Assembly (NCBI GenBank): GCA_002309955.1
Contig: DBXQ01000005.1
Coordinates: 1 to 9,609 of the forward strand
Origin: Bacteroidales bacterium UBA1208
GTDB taxonomy: Bacteria; Bacteroidota; Bacteroidia; Bacteroidales; P3
DNA length: 9,609 nucleotides
Reading direction: 5' to 3'
Position 1 is the first letter of the stretch. Each line of letters begins with the position of its first letter. The translations under genes were made by a program, and so were the position numbers. The notes beneath the pieces are model-generated. The model did not search any database. It was given only the letters and a program-made list of their open reading frames with translations, and was not told where the DNA came from. This document shows, one piece after another, positions 8,101-9,609 of this stretch.

Positions 8101-9049
8101 ACGTGTCAGTGCCCACACCTTCACCTTCTCAGGTCTCGAACCCACCACACAATACACTTATCGCATTCGCAGTATTTGCAGCGACACCTCACTCTCCTTC
8201 TGGACTACCTCCAACTGTATCACCGACACCTTGGTGTGCTATGTACCCGAAGGTTTGGCCATCACGGATTACGATTTCCAGAGTGCCACCTTCACATGGA
8301 ACGCCGATGTCACCAACCACGCATTGGCTTATGTCGTCAATGTGTTCAACAGCGCTTTCCAGATGTACGACACCGTCTATAGCAATAGTGCTACCATCGT
8401 CGGTCTCTATGCTGATATGAGCTACAATGTACGTGTGCGTGCCGCATGTTCAGCCACCACTTATAGCGACTGGTGCGAAATGATTTCCTTCAGCACCTCT
8501 GCATGCCAGATTGTAAGCAATGTGGCAGTCTCCGATGTGACCGACGTCAGTGCTGTTGTCAACTGGACACCTCAGGGCGATGCCACCTCATGGGATGTAA
8601 CATACGGCTACAACGGATTCGACGAAGGCACTGGCACCACGATAACTGCCAACGAGTCTGCTGTCACGCTCACCGGACTTGAACCTGAGACAGAATACGA
8701 TGTGTATGTCCGCTCTATCTGTTCCGACGAAGTGCATAGCTACTGGTCTCAAGTCATCACTTTCCGTACACTTCCCCATATCGGCATCGGTAGTGTAGAG
8801 GGCACAGTGTCGTGTACCATCTACCCCAATCCTGCCTCCACTGAGACTACCATCACTGTCGGTGGTGCTATCGGCACTGTCAAAATCAGCGTGGTTGACA
8901 TGAATGGCCGTACCGTTGCCTCCGACGAGTTGACCTGCTCTGCTGATTGTACCAAGCAGATGACCGTCCAGGGGCTGGCTCAAGGAGCCTATTTTGTCCG
9001 CATTGTGGGCGACAACATCAACATGGTTCGCAAACTTGTGGTTCGTTAA
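2183..9049 (+). CDS. Giant T9SS-exported mosaic adhesin-like protein (Fn3, jelly-roll, CUB-like modules)
   Basis: This gene encodes 2288 residues, is complete and has no frameshift. The ATG at 2183 follows an A-rich leader (AGAAAGAGA) and starts a signal peptide (MNNILKR, hydrophobic core, likely cut WG|Q at 22/23). Module order in residues: jelly roll J1 24-188; Fn3 191-275; J2 277-426; Fn3 428-513; J3 516-664; Fn3 666-755; CUB-like 757-877; Fn3 882-973; unnamed beta-rich module 974-1153; Fn3 1157-1246; J4 1253-1406; Fn3 1409-1496; J5 1500-1677; Fn3 1679-1763; J6 1767-1929; Fn3 1931-2011; Fn3 2019-2107; Fn3 2108-2197; T9SS type A sorting domain 2199-2288 (IYPNPA 2213-2218, NGRTV 2241-2245, GLAQGAYFVRI 2264-2274, RKLVVR at the end). 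J modules open with LPLVEDFE-like motifs (281-287, 518-525, 1254-1261, 1503-1510, 1774-1781), mostly have CW soon after, and close with a [YF][IL]DD-type motif. The mature protein (about 240 kDa) should sit on the cell surface. No protease, glycosidase or other catalytic signature was seen. Adhesion to host, matrix or glycan is the best inference; the ligand is unknown. Confidence 0.95.
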   Translation: MNNILKRIMLLAAVVLPMATWGQSYQSVPYTTGFEGLSTGDQPTGWVAYESVTTSLATFPCAYNWSGNARNGNVYYEFEFSSGSSVRTLTAATCEFADPSNLMVDFYASTIASYAPTLFEVGVMEDSVFVPVDTVTLTNAGSFSSSSYYHYRVYLVEYSGSGHRIAFRAYKSGTGQMTLFLDDLTVSTAPTCAYMPGTPSATVDSNSANLTWGAPSVSAGYFIYMNNDSSWYYSSTNSYSFNGLNPNTTYSGYVYNTCDGTDTSEAVPFSFRTACGMTVLPLVEDFEYSSSFPACWNLTESTGSYPYVNSSYGRTGRCMYMYGTSMYQSFATPLIYTDLNLLQIKFWARKSSSYYTSELAVGYTTSLDSVANAVYVDTIQLNTDYTEYLYQFEHAPASNGYIIIRKASYSGDYSSIYIDDIEVSLAPTCVAMPGTPVVENVDSNNASLRWDAASHSSYYALYVEQDNSWYNSTDTVYTITGLLPNTYYSGRLYNICSAGDTSNCTYFSFRTTCGTTHLPLVEDFDSYGGEFPSCWRITESSGSYPSVNTSAGRSGYGLYHYNYNTHISIASPRIEQPINTIETKFWARESSNTGMRVAVGYVTNLDSVTTNTVWVDTFTMTTAWTEYTASFSHLNTEDTGFVVYRKLSGGYSYVYIDDITIREVNMCAYPENLVSTGTASGQMSLAWTDTLGTSWEVVYGPVGFNPDTVVNNTVIVTVPSATITGLQDNITYDFYVRTLCSGESSYWQGPYTARPNLYVMTANTSDTVYMCGGTIVDNGGLDGNYAYTQNSILVVYPNDNTQTVRIRGSYHTYSTSATYGELTLYEGVGTTGRVLGTYTGQDTLNVVSLEGAVTIKFTSNGYSDYYTSSGYELSVSCEPLSSCNPVYDVEVSNVAGSSAIVSWEYGTAITPQGFTITVTDTALASSTSYTVADTVRSYQIAGLTQTTTYYVTVTAICSATEVSNPEGTLFTTTCYVGGNIQIGEGTANASYYPINTYYNYTICQILFDNLEMAALTDTIFGIKFYQSDGPNDTRSVDIYLDTTSRTALNSSSDYIAMDSTKMVYSGSYTVHQGWNTFTFASPWIRPNVNTNLVLTIDDNTGSYSSTSNWQATSGQAGRTIYAYGDGTNYNPSSNSLSLTATSTRPNVIFVAPCGDASCVPPSVTAAAITSSSVTLNWVPGLNETAWIVEYRAVVDTTWTVAVANTSANTYTITGLFANTSYAFRVGSLCATTTEVPYSSVSARTACDVMSRSTLPLVENFESYSTGDIPNCWRVPMVGNSGSGNFPSCYNYSYNAYSGNIYFEMESNNGQTEIFTLPAIDTIDGLEVSFYAASNSSNAPNAFELGVWENDSVFVVLDTIELDYSGYFTYNPYYLRIHYNGTGNRIAFRATGSSYTVFLDDFYIHVPNPCDSVTNVVFDTIGMSRLSISWTDTAARGNYTVKIGTVNNPASAIFTGTTTATHYTFTGLTGLTNYYVWVYANCSVGMSDYATASASTLGSDPHYLPYLNNFEDSTNVFSVYQRSGSNTWYTGSAVNHGGSRSMYVTNDNGVSNAYTITDQSISFAMTYLQVPYDSSYVISYDWRCQGEGSYDLMRIALVPEEYDFSNAFTAINRYSNTLPTGWIPLDGGKKNLRNTWQHEDNSVNVPAGNYYLTIVWTNDNHFGSNPAAAIDNLSFDLLTCPAPENLVATATNAHTIDVSWSAGAATSWIVEYGVSGFTSGMGTTTTATTTSVTLAGLASTTSYDIYVRPICSGNDTGFMAMTTCLTGCDSVITEFPWVEDFENGIACWDQYFSRGTVAWTTGRGGNAYGGMSGAATGQYNARFTCNSYNNYTTYLITPVLNIESDDDVMMTFYHAQPAWGADQDTLAVLYRTSPDSAWHYLASWNNNIDHWQVDTIMLPNTCSTYQVAFMAHSGFGLGILLDSIVVYGSETCTRPTIANANVGSTSVTVTWTSPASSFDVAIKPSSSSAWPEPTRVSAHTFTFSGLEPTTQYTYRIRSICSDTSLSFWTTSNCITDTLVCYVPEGLAITDYDFQSATFTWNADVTNHALAYVVNVFNSAFQMYDTVYSNSATIVGLYADMSYNVRVRAACSATTYSDWCEMISFSTSACQIVSNVAVSDVTDVSAVVNWTPQGDATSWDVTYGYNGFDEGTGTTITANESAVTLTGLEPETEYDVYVRSICSDEVHSYWSQVITFRTLPHIGIGSVEGTVSCTIYPNPASTETTITVGGAIGTVKISVVDMNGRTVASDELTCSADCTKQMTVQGLAQGAYFVRIVGDNINMVRKLVVR
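2753..3463 (+). repeat. Tandem gene-internal duplication, copy A (Fn3 + jelly roll J2)
   Basis: This stretch encodes residues 191-427 of the large adhesin-like protein. It is paired end to end with the next 714 bp. Landmarks line up in both copies: the TC.(Y/A)MPGTP start, VDSN.A.L.W, NSWY/SSWY, LLPNT.YSG/LNPNTTYSG, a Tyr-Asn-x-Cys in the F strand, FSFRT.CG, LPLVEDF, PSCW/PACW, the ITES/LTES and SGSYP/TGSYP blocks, KFWAR and YIDDI. The unit length (237 against 238 codons) and the shared in-frame boundaries point to an old tandem duplication that has since diverged. Confidence 0.85.
3464..4177 (+). repeat. Tandem gene-internal duplication, copy B (Fn3 + jelly roll J3)
   Basis: This stretch encodes residues 428-665 and directly follows copy A with no spacer. 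At DNA level the starts of both copies share ACCTGTG, and GTCGATTCCAACA recurs about 45 bp into each. Inside the jelly-roll parts, TTGGT(C/T)GAGGATTTCGA recurs at about 3026 and 3742. Identity is clear but far from perfect, so slippage between the copies is probably not recent. Confidence 0.85.
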
Positions 9050-9067
9050 CCACCCGTAGTATAGCTT

Positions 9068-9087
9068 TGGCGGTTTCTTTGCCGCCA
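9068..9087 (+). other. First hairpin after the adhesin operon
   Basis: TGGCGG (9068-9073) pairs with CCGCCA (9082-9087) around an 8-nt pyrimidine-rich loop, 19 nt after the stop codon. It has no T run of its own. It may protect the mRNA 3' end or assist the terminator 10 bp further on. Confidence 0.55.
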
Positions 9088-9097
9088 CATCCATCCG

Positions 9098-9131
9098 AGA
9101 GGAGCGCCCCAGAGGTGCTCCTCTTTTTTTT
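9098..9131 (+). terminator. Strong rho-independent terminator of the adhesin operon
   Basis: AGAGGAGCGCC (9098-9108) pairs with GGTGCTCCTCT (9114-9124) in an 11-bp stem with a single G-T wobble and a 5-nt loop (CCAGA). A run of eight T's (9124-9131) follows at once. It ends transcription 49 nt after the stop of the large gene. Confidence 0.92.
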
Positions 9132-9251
9132 GTCCCATGGTCAGCTAAACTGCCTTTCCGATGGGGTTGTCGGGCTTCCACTCATGGGTTGTTCTCAGCC
9201 CGATGCCTGTCTGTCGGATGGCACAGTGATGGCTGTTATTCGGTTGTTCTA

Positions 9252-9269
9252 CCCAAATCAGTCATTAGG
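9252..9269 (+). repeat. Repeat motif copy 1, CCCAAATCRGTCATTAGG type
   Basis: The sequence CCCAAATCAGTCATTAGG differs from copy 2 at one of 18 positions (A for G). Both copies are also preceded by TTC(T/A)A, so the similarity spans 23 bp (9247-9269). The distance to copy 2 is 47 bp in the same orientation. Confidence 0.8.
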
Positions 9270-9298
9270 CTGAGCAGACTTCCTGCAGTGGACTTCAA

Positions 9299-9316
9299 CC
9301 CAAATCGGTCATTAGG
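9299..9316 (+). repeat. Repeat motif copy 2 (reference copy)
   Basis: CCCAAATCGGTCATTAGG. Together with the inverted copy at 9474-9491 it bounds a 157-bp segment that carries internal palindromes. Confidence 0.8.
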
Positions 9317-9392
9317 ACGGAAAAGACATAAATTGTCGACAGTAACCTCCTTTTCATGCCATAGCGGCATTTCTTTCGGAATCTTGCCGACA

Positions 9393-9431
9393 AAACCATC
9401 TCGATGTAGCCCGCTACGTCTTCGCTGGTTT
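9393..9431. other. Nested inverted repeat inside the motif-bounded segment
   Basis: The outer arms AAACCA (9393-9398) and TGGTTT (9426-9431) enclose the inner arms GATGTAGC (9403-9410) and GCTACGTC (9413-9420). The inner arms pair over 8 bp with one G-T wobble and a 2-nt gap. The result is an imperfect hairpin about 39 nt long that could form in DNA or RNA. A smaller hairpin, ATGCC/GGCAT with a 5-nt loop, lies at 9356-9370. Confidence 0.5.
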
Positions 9432-9473
9432 CGCCGACAATCTTCTCGAAACAAATACCACTCTGGCATAAAA

Positions 9474-9491
9474 CCTAACGACCGATTTGGG
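9474..9491 (-). repeat. Repeat motif copy 3, inverted
   Basis: The plus strand reads CCTAACGACCGATTTGGG, the reverse complement of copy 2 with one mismatch in 18. It faces copies 1 and 2, so the cluster forms terminal-inverted-repeat-like ends around 9317-9473. Confidence 0.8.
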
Positions 9492-9558
9492 TTCAAGGGC
9501 AAAACGGAAACATGCAGAATGGAAAGACTGATAATGACCGTCATATCCTCTTTTCCAT

Positions 9559-9576
9559 CTTGATGACCGATATGGG
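9559..9576 (-). repeat. Repeat motif copy 4, inverted and diverged
   Basis: The plus strand reads CTTGATGACCGATATGGG and matches the inverted motif at 15 of 18 positions. A further half copy (TAATGACCG, 9532-9540) lies between copies 3 and 4 in the same orientation but loses similarity afterwards. Confidence 0.55.
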
Positions 9577-9609
9577 CTCGGCTGCTCTTCCTTCGCTCCT
9601 TAGTCCTCA

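Larger units (their letters stand above)
9132..9609. other. Non-coding tail region with dispersed-repeat character
   Basis: The 478 bases after the operon terminator have no gene I can support. Two overlapping open frames on opposite strands (9189-9563 plus, 9236-9544 minus) have no signal sequence, recognisable domain or leader, and much of their length is translated repeat motif. The region contains four good copies or near-copies of an 18-bp motif in both orientations (9252-9576), a half copy, and several small palindromes. A 7-bp inverted repeat, TCGGGCT/AGCCCGA, sits at 9170-9176 and 9197-9203. I read the whole as a miniature or REP-like dispersed repeat, possibly degenerate. No transposase, tRNA or other RNA gene was recognised. 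Confidence 0.5.

Noticed and set aside
9236..9544. A 102-codon minus-strand open frame in the tail region
   Set aside because: Its recognisable pieces (PNRSLG, PNDRFGL) are the 18-bp repeat motif translated in different frames. No ribosome or promoter signal and no domain; it overlaps an equally long frame on the other strand. I could not exclude that it is annotated in some genomes.
9189..9563. A 124-codon plus-strand open frame in the tail region
   Set aside because: It starts shortly after a terminator without a promoter, includes translated repeat motifs, and shows no family features.
1..9609. CRISPR array, tRNA or rRNA gene, riboswitch
   Set aside because: No regularly spaced repeats, cloverleaf-like segments or recognisable riboswitch core were seen on either strand.

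Overview
The window looks like a chromosomal segment of a member of the Bacteroidota, most likely the order Bacteroidales. The evidence is two adjacent genes for large exported proteins that end in type IX secretion system (T9SS) type A sorting domains, a Bacteroides-type promoter -7 box (TATCTTTG), AT-rich leaders without a Shine-Dalgarno sequence, and signal peptides whose likely cleavage sites leave glutamine at +1. Genus and habitat cannot be read from the sequence.

Layout. Bases 1-150 hold the 3' end of a gene on the + strand whose helix-turn-helix tail resembles that of serine site-specific recombinases; its body lies outside the window. A perfect hairpin with a short T run (263-288) ends that unit. 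An AT-rich intergenic region then carries the promoter for a two-gene operon. Gene A (469-2160, 563 aa) encodes a signal peptide, one jelly-roll adhesin-like module, three fibronectin type III (Fn3) modules and a T9SS sorting domain. Gene B (2183-9049, 2288 aa) starts 22 bp later. It encodes a mosaic of six jelly-roll (cleaved-adhesin / choice-of-anchor-J-like) modules, ten Fn3 modules, one CUB-like module, one beta-rich module I cannot name, and a T9SS sorting domain. A strong two-hairpin terminator (9068-9131) closes the operon.

The last ~480 bases (9132-9609) hold no gene I can support. They contain a cluster of an 18-bp motif in both orientations, around a segment that can fold on itself. 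It looks like a dispersed, non-coding or miniature repeat element.

How it fits together: both products should cross the inner membrane by Sec, cross the outer membrane through the T9SS, lose their C-terminal signal and end up anchored on the surface or released. Their module content (Fn3, jelly roll, CUB) is of the kind used for binding glycans, proteins or other cells, and no catalytic domain is visible. An adhesin or matrix role is the best inference, but the ligand is unknown. The main points of interest are the internal duplications and module subfamilies in gene B, the unnamed module, the regular cysteine pair in all 13 Fn3 modules, and the downstream repeat cluster.
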